A stretch of 64,000 nt of DNA from the NCBI RefSeq assembly GCF_029910095.1, contig NZ_CP094526.1, positions 6,882,001 through 6,946,000 on the forward strand, in the 5' to 3' direction. This stretch comes from Bradyrhizobium sp. ISRA464. Its GTDB lineage: Bacteria > Pseudomonadota > Alphaproteobacteria > Rhizobiales > Xanthobacteraceae. Positions 9,194 to 18,872 of this stretch are shown piece by piece; within the stretch, counting starts at the first letter, position 1; every line of letters begins with the position of its first letter. Made by a program: the position numbers and the translations under genes. The notes beneath the pieces were generated by a model. It had not been told where the DNA came from. It worked only from the letters and a program-made list of their open reading frames with translations, and did not search any database.

Positions 9194-10984
9194 CTACCGA
9201 ACCTTGACGAATGCCATTTCTTGCCCGTCCTGCCCCATCACGTGCGTCGAGCACGCCAAGCATGGATCAAAGGAATGGATCGTACGCAAGATCTCCAGGG
9301 GCCTCTGGGGATCAGCCATCGGCGTATTGATCAGAGAGGCTTCAAATGCGCCGATATTGCCCTTGGAATCACGAGGCGAGCCGTTCCACGTCGTTGGCAC
9401 GACACATTGGTAGTTGTCGATCTTGCTCTGTTTGATTTTGATCCAGTGCCCGAGCGCCCCGCGCGGCGCCTCGCTAAAGCCGTAGCCCTTGGCCTCTTTC
9501 GGCCAGCAGTCCGGCTTCCACTTGCCGACATTGGCGGTTGCTGTGTCACCCGCCGTGATGCGAGCGACCAACTTGTCCTGAAAAGAACGCATCTGATGCG
9601 CCGCCCACTGGCATTCAAGCGCGCGCGCCGCAGTCCGGCCAAGCGTGGAGAATAACGCGGAGACGGGAAGATCAAGGGCCTTGAGGAGCTTCTCGGTCGG
9701 ATCCTTGAACTCGGGATTGCCCTGCGCATAACCTATGATGTATCGCGCAAGCGGACCTACCTCGACGGCGTTGCCCCGCCAGCGGGGCGCCTTGATCCAG
9801 GAATACTTGCCGCCTTCGTCGAGTTCCTTGATCTCCGTCCTGGTGCCCTTGGTCTTGCCCCCAAGCTGAAAATTCGGCTCGGTTATGCCATCCCAAGGAT
9901 GCAGTCCGATCGATTCATCAGGATATTCATACCAGGAGTGCGCGACGTATTCCTGAATCTGGTCGGGATCGGCGTGGTCGATGGGCAAAACCTCCTTGAG
10001 ATTGCCATTGAGAATAACGCCGCGCGGCAGCTTCAGACTTTTGCTCGAATAATCATTGACGATTTCGGGAATGTCGCCATAGGACATCACGTTGACACCC
10101 GATAGCCCGCCTCCATAGAGCCAGTCCTTGTAGAACGATCCAATCGCGGCGATGTCGGGTAGGTAAACTTGTTCGACAAACTCGATCGAGCGGTCGATGA
10201 TCGAGGAGACCAGATTGAGCCGCTCGATGTTGAGCGCTCCCACCGCGCCAGTGCCATCAACGTTGATTGCGCATGGCACGCCGCCGACGAGCCAATTCGG
10301 ATGCGGGTTCTTGCCACCGTAGATGGCGTGGATCTTGACGATCTCCTTCTGAAAGTCGAGCGCTTCCAAATAATGCGCTACGCACATTAAGTCCGCTTCT
10401 GGCGGAAGCTTGTAGGCCGGATGCCCCCAATAGGCATTTTTGAACGGGCCGAGCTGTCCTGATTCGACGAATTTGGTCAGCCTGATCTGCAGATCCTTAA
10501 AATATCCCGGTGATGAAAGTGGCCAGGGAGAGATCGACTGTGCGAACACCGACGTCACCTTCGGGTCGGCCTTCAGCGCGGCGACGACGTCGACCCAATC
10601 CAGCGCGTGCAGATGATAAAAATGCACCAGATGATCATGCACCTGCAGACAGAGCTGCATGATATTGCGGATCGAGTTGGCATTGTCCGGAATTGTGATT
10701 CCGAGAGCATTTTCAACGGCGCGCACGGAGGTGAGCGCATGGGCGCCGGTACAGACACCGCAAATCCGTTCGGTGAACGCCCAGGCGTCGCGCGGATCGC
10801 GCCCACGGAGGATGGTTTCGATGCCACGCCACATCGTTCCGCTTGAGACGGCGTTGCAGATCACATTGTGGGAATCGAGGTTGACCTCGACGCGAAGGTG
10901 CCCCTCGATCCGGGTCAGCGGATCGACAACAATACGCTTTCCGGCCCCATCGAGCTTGAACTTGTTAGTGGTCTCGGCGTCCAT
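9194..10984 (-). CDS. hupL: HupL, [NiFe] uptake hydrogenase large subunit
   Basis: HupL holds the Ni-Fe site and oxidises H2 released by nitrogenase. I start it at the ATG at 10984 ([10 protein letters not shown]), which has GGGAAGGA upstream; the frame extends further 5' but inside hupS. Nickel ligands are in place: [10 protein letters not shown] near residue 80 and [12 protein letters not shown] at the C-terminus, the second being the HupD cleavage region. The [11 protein letters not shown]-terminal motif is also intact. 596 residues, normal length. The start overlaps the end of hupS by 20 bp. Confidence 0.97.
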   Translation of the reverse strand: MDAETTNKFKLDGAGKRIVVDPLTRIEGHLRVEVNLDSHNVICNAVSSGTMWRGIETILRGRDPRDAWAFTERICGVCTGAHALTSVRAVENALGITIPDNANSIRNIMQLCLQVHDHLVHFYHLHALDWVDVVAALKADPKVTSVFAQSISPWPLSSPGYFKDLQIRLTKFVESGQLGPFKNAYWGHPAYKLPPEADLMCVAHYLEALDFQKEIVKIHAIYGGKNPHPNWLVGGVPCAINVDGTGAVGALNIERLNLVSSIIDRSIEFVEQVYLPDIAAIGSFYKDWLYGGGLSGVNVMSYGDIPEIVNDYSSKSLKLPRGVILNGNLKEVLPIDHADPDQIQEYVAHSWYEYPDESIGLHPWDGITEPNFQLGGKTKGTRTEIKELDEGGKYSWIKAPRWRGNAVEVGPLARYIIGYAQGNPEFKDPTEKLLKALDLPVSALFSTLGRTAARALECQWAAHQMRSFQDKLVARITAGDTATANVGKWKPDCWPKEAKGYGFSEAPRGALGHWIKIKQSKIDNYQCVVPTTWNGSPRDSKGNIGAFEASLINTPMADPQRPLEILRTIHSFDPCLACSTHVMGQDGQEMAFVKVR

Positions 10985-12098
10985 CGTTGTCCTTCCCGGG
11001 CACTCGATCATTTTCCTCGGCTGCACCCTGCCGTTCACGGGTCAGCCACTTCGCGGCCGTGACCGCTGCATGCGCCGCAACGGCTACGCCGACTGCGCTG
11101 GCGGCGGCCATCCCGATCTGATCGGCGCTCTTCTCAATGCCGAATTGCTTGATGGTTGTAAGTCGGTCGTAAAACGAGCCCTGGTCCCAGAAGCCGTCCT
11201 CGGAGCAACCGAGGCAGCCGTGGCCGGATTGGATCGGAAAGGAAATTCCTCCGTTCCAGCGTACGGCCGAGCAGGCGTTGTAGGTGGTCGGCCCCTTGCA
11301 ACCCATCTTGTAGAGGCAATAACCCTTGCGCGCAGCCTCATCGTCCCACTCCTCGACGAATTGGCCAGCATCGAAATGGGATCGCCGATAGCACTTGTCG
11401 TGAATGCGCTGAGAGTAGAACATCCTTGGACGCCCCTGGCGGTCGAGCTCAGGCAACCTTCCGAAAGTGGTGATGAACGTCAGCACGCCGGTCATGACTT
11501 CGGCGACCGGCGGGCAGCCGGGCACCTTGATGATCGGCTTGTTCGTGATCACCTTGTCGATCGGCGTCGCGTTAGTCGGGTTGGGCTTGGCCGCCTGCAC
11601 GCAACCCCAGGACGCGCAAGAGCCCCAGGCGATGACCACCTTCGAGGCTTCGGCCATCCACTTCAGCTTTTCAACGAAGGGCCTGCCACCATCAATGCAG
11701 AACATGCCGCCCTCATTCAGCGGCGGATTGCCTTCGACGGCGAGCACATATTGGTTCTCGTGTTTGGCGCGGGTCTCCTCGAGAATGGCTTCGGCTTGAT
11801 GTCCAGCCGCAGCCATGATTGTGTCGTCATAATCGAGTGAAATCATCGACAGCACGACGTCTTTGACCAATGGGTGGGCCGAGCGGATAAAGCTTTCCGA
11901 GCAACAGGTGCATTCGAGACCGTGCATCCAGATCACGGGCACACGCGGCTTCGTCTCCAGCGCTTCGGCGATACGGCCTGCTCCAGGTGAACCGAGCCCA
12001 AGAGTCGCTGCGGTCAAGCTACAGAATTTGTAGAAACTGCGACGCGTGATACCCTGACGTCTGATCACGCTGTAAAACGTGTCCGTAGCATCACCCAT
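10965..12098 (-). CDS. hupS: HupS, [NiFe] uptake hydrogenase small subunit with Tat signal
   Basis: HupS carries three Fe-S clusters linking the Ni-Fe site to HupC. The ATG at 12098 ([12 protein letters not shown]) follows GGGAAGGGATT and is preferred to an in-frame ATG at 12134. The twin-arginine motif TRRSFYKFC near residue 18 exports the folded HupSL pair. Cluster cysteines are visible in [45 protein letters not shown] and CLGCSE. A C-terminal hydrophobic segment ([16 protein letters not shown]) anchors it in the membrane. 377 residues. First gene of the operon. Confidence 0.97.
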   Translation of the reverse strand: MGDATDTFYSVIRRQGITRRSFYKFCSLTAATLGLGSPGAGRIAEALETKPRVPVIWMHGLECTCCSESFIRSAHPLVKDVVLSMISLDYDDTIMAAAGHQAEAILEETRAKHENQYVLAVEGNPPLNEGGMFCIDGGRPFVEKLKWMAEASKVVIAWGSCASWGCVQAAKPNPTNATPIDKVITNKPIIKVPGCPPVAEVMTGVLTFITTFGRLPELDRQGRPRMFYSQRIHDKCYRRSHFDAGQFVEEWDDEAARKGYCLYKMGCKGPTTYNACSAVRWNGGISFPIQSGHGCLGCSEDGFWDQGSFYDRLTTIKQFGIEKSADQIGMAAASAVGVAVAAHAAVTAAKWLTRERQGAAEENDRVPGKDNDGRRDH

Positions 12099-12152
12099 AA
12101 TCCCTTCCCTGTGATCGGTTATCGGCCGCAACAAATTGCTGACATGCAGGAC

Positions 12153-12168
12153 AGCAAGAAGCAGGCCA
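12153..12168 (-). promoter_or_regulatory. -24/-12 (sigma54) promoter candidate of the hup operon
   Basis: On the minus strand the string TGGCCTGCTTCTTGCT carries GG and GC with exactly 10 bases between them, matching the RpoN consensus TGGCAC-N5-TTGCW at most positions. It lies 55 bp upstream of the hupS ATG, giving a leader of roughly 45 nt. The B. japonicum hup promoter is known to be RpoN dependent, which supports the call. I did not find a clear TGT-N10-ACA NifA site or a good FixK box within 200 bp upstream, so the activator is open. Confidence 0.65.
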
Positions 12169-12613
12169 AGAAGTCATGGACAGTCTGACAGATAGCAGGC
12201 GATTTGCGATTTATGGCAAGGATTGGCGAGCTGCTGTCGAACCGCTCTTCCGGCAACCGCAAGCTGGATGGCAATTCTCGTGCAAGCCCGCGAGCTCCTA
12301 CACGACGGGACCGAACGCCATGAGCCGCCTAATGCCCAATTGATGGACCGATTGCGACTTAGGTGCGAAGTCTAATGAGGCGCATCATATGAACGTGCAG
12401 GTTGATAGCCGTGATCCGCCACCCATCCCCTTAGCGCCATGCGCGTCCGATTTGAAACGTTGACGTGAGGAAGCCGACCGGTCAGCACGATCTGACATCG
12501 CTCGCAGGAGGCGGCTTTCGCTTGCCGTTCGCCACCTTTTGTGGGCCAAAGCAGCCATGACAGGGTCTTGCCGTCCAGAAGCCGTCCGCCGGCCTGCCTT
12601 CTCTCGCCGAACC
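12169..12613. other. intergenic, hup promoter upstream region to tts box
   Basis: About 445 bp between the divergently arranged hup promoter and the tts box. No coding frame with a recognisable product. It should contain the upstream activator sites of the hup operon. I saw a near-palindrome TTGCCATAAATCGCAA (16 bp, minus strand, about 12200-12215), two bases longer than a FixK box, so not a proper match. Confidence 0.5.
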
Positions 12614-12643
12614 TCGTCAGCTTCTGGCAAGCTAACCGCCCTA
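12614..12643 (+). promoter_or_regulatory. tts box (TtsI-binding promoter element)
   Basis: The sequence starts TCGTCAGCTT, continues CTGGCAAGCT and ends AACCGCCCTA, matching the rhizobial tts-box pattern GTCAG-(C/T)TT...-AAGCT-...-CCCTA. TtsI, the flavonoid/NodD-induced response regulator, binds such boxes to switch on type III secretion genes. It faces the coding sequence at 12763, 119 bp downstream. A comparable box precedes nopP (47525-47553). Confidence 0.85.
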
Positions 12644-12762
12644 ACATGAGAATCCAGCTTCTCAATGCCGACGTGGCCGATGACTGAACTGATGACGAAT
12701 CTGGGATAGCCGCTGGCCGATCCGCAAGAGAGGCTGTGTTCTCAAAACCGAAGGAAAGCCAT

Positions 12763-13344
12763 ATGGATTTCAATCCGATCGATGGCGGCGGATCCCCGGG
12801 ATCCCCACACTCCTACACCTGGACTCAACAGGATCGTGATCTATTCGATCAGATCATGAATGAAGCCGGACCATCATCGTCCGCCGCCCCGGAGGAGACG
12901 GCATATGATGTCTCATTCTCCGTTCCCGAGAAATTTACGCAGGGCTCCCAAGCCGCCCCGGGCCGAATGGTCGAGAGACTGGGTCATCTGGGTCTCCTGC
13001 CGGACTCGGATCAACCCACGATGACCTACGAGATCAGGGGACATCGCTACACGGCTGCGTTGAGCCCGTCTGACGGCGTTCGCCTCATCCACAATCCTCC
13101 GGAGGATCAACGGATCGGCACCGGCCCCGCGGGGCTGCCGGATTTCGGAGCATTCATCCTAGAGGCCAGACGGCGTGGGTTCCCGCTTCCGGAGCAGTGG
13201 GCCCCGCCAGCCCTCATTGAGAAGTTGCGCGAAACGGGTTTCATGCCTACCGCCAACAATCCAACGACCATCGCGATCGACGGTCGGACATACAAGGCGG
13301 AATTGACCGAAGGAGGGTTCGTCAGGCTTAGACGGTCCGGGTGA
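12763..13344 (+). CDS. putative type III secreted protein with a duplicated module
   Basis: A 193-residue protein of unknown function, preceded by AAGGAAAG and by a tts box 119 bp upstream, hence probably exported by the type III system; its gene symbol is not known to me. The N-terminal 45 residues are Gly/Ser/Pro rich and unstructured-looking (MDFNPIDGGGSPGSPHS), as in type III signals. Residues 66-110 and 148-190 are copies of one approximately 43-residue module: helix (MVERLGHLGLLP / LIEKLRETGFMP), then PTxxxI-G-xxYxAxL and G-x-RL. There is no transmembrane segment or recognised catalytic motif. A terminator follows at 13422. The upstream in-frame ATG at 12736 lacks the ribosome site. Confidence 0.75.
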   Translation: MDFNPIDGGGSPGSPHSYTWTQQDRDLFDQIMNEAGPSSSAAPEETAYDVSFSVPEKFTQGSQAAPGRMVERLGHLGLLPDSDQPTMTYEIRGHRYTAALSPSDGVRLIHNPPEDQRIGTGPAGLPDFGAFILEARRRGFPLPEQWAPPALIEKLRETGFMPTANNPTTIAIDGRTYKAELTEGGFVRLRRSG

Positions 13345-13421
13345 GGCGCCCGGCAAATGCGCTGCGTCAGAACCGATCTGGCTACGCGCGGTTATAGTTG
13401 AGGTTCGGAAATCGCACGCCA

Positions 13422-13452
13422 TGGCCTCTGCATTGCAGAGGCCATTTCTTTT
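13422..13452 (+). terminator. rho-independent terminator of the tts-box gene
   Basis: Arms TGGCCTCTG (13422-13430) and CAGAGGCCA (13436-13444) pair perfectly around a five-base loop CATTG and are followed by TTTCTTTT. It lies 78 bp after the stop of the putative effector gene, which makes that gene a single-gene transcription unit. The next 260 bp up to 13712 hold no gene I can support. Confidence 0.8.
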
Positions 13453-13712
13453 GCGGATTCGCGATGCAGCCACCTGACTTTAGCGAGGGGCGATTGGTTC
13501 GCAATCAAGCCTGACCAATCGCTTTCGTGTGCAAGCGCATCATCGTCTGTCCGCAAACGATCTCGCTCGCGCGGCGGCCGTCTTTGGTGGCTTAGCCGCC
13601 GGACCAACAGTTTGAGCTCGATCTTGCGCCCGCGGCCCCCACTTTCTGGCTCTCGACCGCAAGGAGGACGGTAGCACGCGAGGCTCGCGCCCACGCGCCG
13701 GTTGCCTGACGG

Positions 13713-15158
13713 CTAATTCGGTCTGCCCGGTATCGTCGGGGATGGCGTTGCGCCTGGCTGCTCGGCGCTTGGCGGGGGCGTCGCAGCCGATGGCGCGGTG
13801 GTCGCTTGGCCTGCGCCCTGTGGGGGACGACCGACCGTGATGGTGAGCAGACCCTGGCCCCAGAGCCGCTCTGCCGCTCTCTTGGCATCCTCCAATGTCA
13901 CCGCATCCACAATTGCGTTGTGGTTTTCGATATAGTCGATCGGCAACCTGTCGAGCTGATGCTGCAGCAGCGTTCGCGCAAGCTTTGATGATGTGTTGAG
14001 AGCCAGCATCTGCGAGCCCTTCAGGTAAGACTTTGCATCATCGAGTTCTTGTTGGGTCGGTCCTTCCTTGGCAATTTGGCGGACCTGCCTCGCGATCTCT
14101 TCGACGGTATCATCGGCGCGAACGGTGCGGGTGCCGCTATGGCCGACGAACACGGCGGAATGATCCATCCACGCCAATCGCTCGCTGGCAAAATAGGCCA
14201 GCCCCCGCTTCTCGCGTACTTCGCGGAACAGCCGCGACGACAGATCCCCGCCGCCCAGGATGTGGTTGACGACATAGGCCGCCATGAAATCGGGCTCGCT
14301 GCGGCGGACGCCGGGTCCGCCGAAAGTCACAACTGTTTGCGGCACATCGAGCGGGATAAAGACCTGCTGTGGCGGCTTTGCTGCGATCACGTCGGGAATC
14401 AGCTTCAAATCCGCCTTGGCCGGCAGGCCGCCAAAGGTCTTATCGAGCAGTTTGCAAAGGGTCTCCGGCTCAACGTCGCCGACGGCCGCGATCTTGAGCG
14501 TGTCTCTTGCGATCACCCGTCGGACATAGTCCTTAAGATCTGCGATCTCGATCTTCGGCACGCTCTCGAGTGTGCCTCCAGTCGGGCGAGCATAGGGATG
14601 ATCGTGAAAGGCGACTTCGAAGAACTTGCGGTTGGCGAGCGACGAAGGATCGGTCGAGTCATGCCGAAGGCGCCCAAGCACGCTGGCACGGATCCGTTCG
14701 ACATCGACCGCGTCGAAACGTGGCGAGATTAGCGCCATCCGTAACAGGTCGAAGGCCTCCTCCCTATCGCCCTCGAGCGTGCGCAAGGCGCCGCGCAATT
14801 CGTCTTGAGTCGTTTCAAAGCTCAGCTCGATGGCGCGACGGTCGATCCGCTCATGAAAGGCTTTGGAGTCTAGATCACCGGAGCCTTCGTCGAGCAGGCC
14901 CGCAACCATGCGCCCGACGCCTGGTTTGTCGGCGGGGTCCTGGGTCCCGCCGCCGCCGAAAGCAAACTGCATCGCGATCAACGGGACAGTGGCGTCCTGC
15001 ACGAACCAGGCTTCTATACCGCACGCCGAGACCAGCCGCTGGATCTTGATTGCGGCAAGCGCCTTGGCTGCGGAAAGCGAAGGTGGCGAGGCGAGCATCG
15101 CGACGGAAAGCGAGGCGCCGCCGAGGAGGACGTCCCGCCGTGTGAAGGAATACGTCAT
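13713..15158 (-). CDS. M16-family peptidase-like protein, non-catalytic partner, exported
   Basis: 481 residues with the two-domain M16 (pitrilysin/processing peptidase) fold, but without the HxxEH zinc motif: the equivalent place reads GVGRMVAGLLDEGS. This is the usual state of the regulatory partner in bacterial M16 pairs. The N-terminus has SFTRRDVLLGGASLSVAML, a Tat-like signal with a hydrophobic stretch, so a periplasmic location is likely. The conserved RLFREVREKRGLAYF substrate-binding segment is intact. The C-terminus is a Pro/Ala/Thr-rich tail. It lies 13 bp after the catalytic partner gene. Confidence 0.88.
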   Translation of the reverse strand: MTYSFTRRDVLLGGASLSVAMLASPPSLSAAKALAAIKIQRLVSACGIEAWFVQDATVPLIAMQFAFGGGGTQDPADKPGVGRMVAGLLDEGSGDLDSKAFHERIDRRAIELSFETTQDELRGALRTLEGDREEAFDLLRMALISPRFDAVDVERIRASVLGRLRHDSTDPSSLANRKFFEVAFHDHPYARPTGGTLESVPKIEIADLKDYVRRVIARDTLKIAAVGDVEPETLCKLLDKTFGGLPAKADLKLIPDVIAAKPPQQVFIPLDVPQTVVTFGGPGVRRSEPDFMAAYVVNHILGGGDLSSRLFREVREKRGLAYFASERLAWMDHSAVFVGHSGTRTVRADDTVEEIARQVRQIAKEGPTQQELDDAKSYLKGSQMLALNTSSKLARTLLQHQLDRLPIDYIENHNAIVDAVTLEDAKRAAERLWGQGLLTITVGRPPQGAGQATTAPSAATPPPSAEQPGATPSPTIPGRPN

Positions 15159-15171
15159 GATCGGTTCTCCT

Positions 15172-16596
15172 CTACCTCGGCATTGACTCTTGGGTGAGAT
15201 AGCCGGTCACCGAGCGTTTTTTGTTGAGCCATTTCCGCGCGGCTTCGCGCACCTGCTGGGCGCCGACTGCGCGGACGCCGTCCGGCCAACCTCGGATATC
15301 GTCGATGCTCAGTCCCGTCGTGAGCCCGCGGCCATACCAAGTCGCAAGTACTTCCTGATCGTCCTGACCGTAGATTGCTTGCGCCATCAACTGCGTCTTG
15401 ACTCGTTGAAGATCCTCCTCGCGCGCGCGATTATGCGCAACATCGGCGATCACCTCATCGACGGCGCGCTCAATCTGAGCGAACCCGACACCGGGTTTCG
15501 GTGTGGCAAAAATCATGAAGTGCGAATGATCGAGCGAGCTACGAGGGTAGCTCGCTCCGGCGCTGATCGCGAGTTGCTTGTCGATGACCAGCGCCCGATA
15601 GAGATAGGAGTTGACGCCGCCGCCGATCAATCGCGCGAGCACATCAAGCGCCGGACTCTCGCCGGAGGAGGCTGTGTAAGCCGATGGCACGAGGTAACAG
15701 CGGCCCAAGGCCGGCTGCCTGACGCGGGCATCGGCCAGCATCACTGTACGCGGCGCGGCCGGCGTCGGCTCCTGCGGTCGCACCCGTTTCGCAGGGATCG
15801 ATGGTTGCGGGGGAATGTCACCAAAATGCTGCTCCACCATCGGATGGATCTCGTTGGCCTCGACGTCACCGGCGATGATAAGTATGGCGTTGTTCGGCGC
15901 GTAAAAGCGCTTATAGAAGGCGAGCGCGTCTTTGTAGTCGAGCTGTTCGATTTCCTGGCGCCAGCCGATCACAGGCCGGCCGTAGGGATGGTTAAGGTAA
16001 AGCGCTGCCATCATCTGCGTGGCGAGCTGCGCATCCGGCTTGTTGGCGATGCGCATATTGAATTCCTCCAATACGACGTCGCGCTCGGCCAGCACGTTCT
16101 TATCTTCGAGAATGAGGCCGGTCATGCGGTCGGCTTCAAATTCCATCATCTGGCCGAGCTTCTCGCGCGGCACCTGCTGGAAATAGCTGGTATAGTCGAC
16201 CCCAGTGAAGGCGTTGTGGGTGCCGCCGGCTCGCAGCACAGCCCGGACGAATTCATCCGCAGTATGTTTGGCCGTACCCTTGAACATCAGGTGTTCGAGG
16301 AAGTGCGCGAGCCCCGATTTGCCTGGCGGCTCGTCGGCAGAGCCGACCTTATACCAGATCATCTGGGTCACAACGGGGGTGCGATGATCCGGAATCACCA
16401 CTACCTGTAGGCCGTTGTGAAGCGTGAAGCTCGCTGGTCGATCCGAGGTGGCAGTGTTCAGGACGGGGAGGCTCCCTGAAACGTATCGGACGCCACTATT
16501 CCGGCCATCATCGGCCCCGCATTCGACCGCCGGCGCTGTGCATGTCGCGCCAGGGCCGGTGCCGAGCACCTTATTCGTCAAAGAACTCAAGTTCAC
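15172..16596 (-). CDS. M16-family zinc metallopeptidase, catalytic subunit
   Basis: 474 residues starting at GTG 16596. The inverted zinc motif HFLEH is present in GLAHFLEHLMFKGT (about residues 105-118), with the downstream Glu of the family (ERDVVLEEFNMR). It therefore is the active subunit and should form a heterodimer with the product of the next gene. Typical function: degradation of peptides in the cell envelope. The N-terminal 45 residues (MNLSSLTNKVLGTG...) contain no clear signal peptide, unlike its partner, so the true start or localisation is uncertain. No tts box or FixK box was seen in front. Confidence 0.88.
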   Translation of the reverse strand: MNLSSLTNKVLGTGPGATCTAPAVECGADDGRNSGVRYVSGSLPVLNTATSDRPASFTLHNGLQVVVIPDHRTPVVTQMIWYKVGSADEPPGKSGLAHFLEHLMFKGTAKHTADEFVRAVLRAGGTHNAFTGVDYTSYFQQVPREKLGQMMEFEADRMTGLILEDKNVLAERDVVLEEFNMRIANKPDAQLATQMMAALYLNHPYGRPVIGWRQEIEQLDYKDALAFYKRFYAPNNAILIIAGDVEANEIHPMVEQHFGDIPPQPSIPAKRVRPQEPTPAAPRTVMLADARVRQPALGRCYLVPSAYTASSGESPALDVLARLIGGGVNSYLYRALVIDKQLAISAGASYPRSSLDHSHFMIFATPKPGVGFAQIERAVDEVIADVAHNRAREEDLQRVKTQLMAQAIYGQDDQEVLATWYGRGLTTGLSIDDIRGWPDGVRAVGAQQVREAARKWLNKKRSVTGYLTQESMPR

Positions 16597-17447
16597 GCGT
16601 CGCCTTTCGTCTCATAGAAATCCACGATCTGTAGCGGAAGTCCCGACAAAGCGGATAGCCGCACATGACTGGAAAGCAACAGAGCAAAGACCGGGCCAAT
16701 CGCCGACGGCGTCGCGCACGGGCACGCTGCGCGGTCAATTGGACCCAAAACAAAACGCGGCGCGCACAGTCTGGCCACCGGTCAATCGCCGAGATGTCGT
16801 GAACACGACATTGCGCACGAAAGCGCACGCCAACCGGCAGGATGGCAACTTCTCTTTTCCGCATCGACTCGCGACAAGCTTAACGATGCGGGTGAAGCCG
16901 TCGCTGCGGCGCTCTTCGTCCGCCCGGACATTATGAAATGCCTCAGGCGTCACCGGCAGCCATCGGATTTCGGATGAACAACAATTGTTTTCAAACGCCG
17001 AGCGGTCATATTCCACATACAGATCAATGTCTTGCTTGAACATGCGGGCGACGCTCTTCTGCTGGCGATCGATCAACGGGCCGCGCAGGCGCTAACTGGC
17101 CTTGGCAAGGCAGAACTCAACGCGCGCTTGTTGGTGTTGCGCTGAACCTCAAGGTCTCGACAAAATAGATCAACCGATCGGTGGCCTCCGTCGACTTGTT
17201 GCTTTTGTATGAGACGAGTTCCTGCGCCAGCGCAGCTTCGTTGTCGTGTGCGCTAGGTATATTCCAGCGCCGCAACTCCTCGCCGCTATGATTATGGGGT
17301 AGGTTACGCTGGGGAGACGGCGGCAGCCACTTGAAAACCGCTATTGTTGCCGCCTCGCCTGGTTCTGGCCGAGGCTTGACAAAGGCGCTCGGCGCGGGGC
17401 TCGACTCTTCAGGTGCAGACCGGGTCGATGCTTTTCTGCCGTTGCCC
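16597..17447. other. 851-bp intergenic region without a supported gene
   Basis: The longest minus-strand frame here (16735-17076, 113 residues, DIDLYVEYDRSAFENN...) has no family features, lacks a ribosome site and is rich in Cys/Arg without pattern. It may be a remnant. I see no promoter element, RNA gene or repeat. Confidence 0.4.
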
Positions 17448-18053
17448 CTAAAGTCCTGCAGCGATCGCGACCCTCATCAGCTCCGACATGTTCCGCGCGT
17501 TCGTCTTGGCCATCAAGTTCGCACGATAAACCTCAACCGTGCGCGGGCTGATGCCCAGCTCGTGGGCGATCACCTTATTAATCTTGCCCGTCAGCAGTCC
17601 CTGCAAAACGTCACGCTCGCGTGGTGACAAGTCAGCCAGGCGAGCCTCAGCCTGCAGCTTTACGCTATTATCGGTAACTTTCGGCGGCGACTCCAAGGCG
17701 TCACGGATCGCACGCAGAAGCACTTCGTCATCGAACGGCTTTTCGATGAAGTCCGCTGCTCCGGCCTTCATTGCCTCCACCGCGAGTGCCACATCTCCGT
17801 GACCAGTCATCAGAATGACAGGACTACTGGCGCGGTCGGACTTCAGCTTGCGGACCAGTTCAAGCCCCGTCATGCCAGGCATGCGAATATCAGATATTAT
17901 GCAACTGGACTGACCATCCGCAAAATGATCGAGAAACTCGATCGCACTCTCATACGCAGCCACGGCGAAGCCGTTCACCTCCAGCAGGAAAGTCAACGAA
18001 TCTCGCATCGCCGGATCATCGTCGATCACGAGAATTGTTGGTCGCGCAGTCAT
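17448..18053 (-). CDS. fixJ: FixJ, response regulator for microaerobic gene expression
   Basis: 201 residues from ATG 18053 (MTARPTILVIDDDP), with AAGGACC just upstream; an earlier in-frame ATG at 18122 lacks this. The receiver has the acidic pair in VIDDDP, phospho-acceptor Asp55 (IISDIRMPG), Thr in LMTGHGD and Lys in EKPFDD. The C-terminal LuxR-type helix-turn-helix (LSPRERDVLQGLLTGK, ISPRTVEVYRANLM) is close to FixJ. Phosphorylated FixJ activates fixK. Unusually, fixL is not adjacent: the only FixL here lies 11 kb away on the other strand. A FixJ-like orphan acting with another kinase cannot be excluded. Confidence 0.85.
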   Translation of the reverse strand: MTARPTILVIDDDPAMRDSLTFLLEVNGFAVAAYESAIEFLDHFADGQSSCIISDIRMPGMTGLELVRKLKSDRASSPVILMTGHGDVALAVEAMKAGAADFIEKPFDDEVLLRAIRDALESPPKVTDNSVKLQAEARLADLSPRERDVLQGLLTGKINKVIAHELGISPRTVEVYRANLMAKTNARNMSELMRVAIAAGL

Positions 18054-18644
18054 GGTCCTTGTTCGCCCTTTGCGGTGGCACCGATTCCGTAATCGTGTAT
18101 CGGGCTGACTGCCGCCAGCCACTCTGGGGAGCGGCGATACCGGTCGCCGTCAGATGCTACGCCGGCAAGCCTTACACCTGATTTACATTACAGCGTTTGC
18201 TGATTGGAAGCCACCGTCCGCGCGGGGCTGCGCACGTCTCAGTAGACATGCATCAATGTGGGAATGTCGTCACGACCCAGCCCAGATGCGACAATGGGAG
18301 AGAACCGTGCGCTGGGAGAGTTGGCGGCGCTTGCCTGACCCGGCCGTGATCCCCAGGACGTGCGCGAGCATCCGTGCATATTGACCTCTACACCTCGTCC
18401 GTTCACCGCCATAAGGCGGCTCGGAAAGCCTCCCACGAACCTGGTGGCTGATTCCCATGATGGAATCGCTGATATCGATCATGGCCCTAGCTAGTCGACA
18501 CAGCGTGCTGTGGGACCGGCTGCCGGTCTCGGGGTGGCGGATCCCGCTCGCTTCTTGGGCCATACCTGTTGCGGCAGATCAAGACAGAGATCGATCTCCG
18601 ATGGCAACATCCGTAGACTTGAGCAGCTCACAAGAGAGATAGCG
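18054..18644. other. intergenic region fixJ to small ORF
   Basis: 591 bp between divergent genes. Several overlapping short frames exist but none with a ribosome site and consistent composition. No FixK box (TTGA-N6-TCAA) or -24/-12 element was found. Confidence 0.4.
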
Positions 18645-18872
18645 ATGCCATCATTCGATATTCGATTTATCAAGACGGTTTGCGACGACACAGGTCACGA
18701 ACATCGCGCTTGCCAGGCGGCATTCAAGGTCGATGCCACCTCTCTCACCGCAGCGGCCCAGCAGGCAGAGGCCGATTTCTGCAAACAGAAGGGCGTCCGC
18801 GACTGGACCATCTTTGCGGACGCGATGGAGCTTCGAACGCCTCCGGCGTTACCGCCGGGATGGGGCGGCTAG
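18645..18872 (+). CDS. small conserved-type hypothetical protein, 75 aa
   Basis: The frame starts MPSFDIRFIKTVCDDTG with CAAGAGAGAT upstream and reads FKVDATSLTAAAQQAEADF and FCKQKGVRDWTIFADAMEL before ending PPGWGG. The alternating hydrophobic pattern and the Trp-rich centre look like a small folded protein. I do not recognise a family. It stands alone between fixJ and fixN. Without a hit its function is unknown; a coding origin is likely. Confidence 0.6.
   Translation: MPSFDIRFIKTVCDDTGHEHRACQAAFKVDATSLTAAAQQAEADFCKQKGVRDWTIFADAMELRTPPALPPGWGG

Noticed and set aside
12200..12215. TTGCCATAAATCGCAA as a FixK box for hupS
   Set aside because: Sixteen bases long rather than fourteen; half-site spacing is wrong.
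16735..17076. 113-codon minus-strand frame
   Set aside because: No recognisable family, no ribosome site, unpatterned composition.
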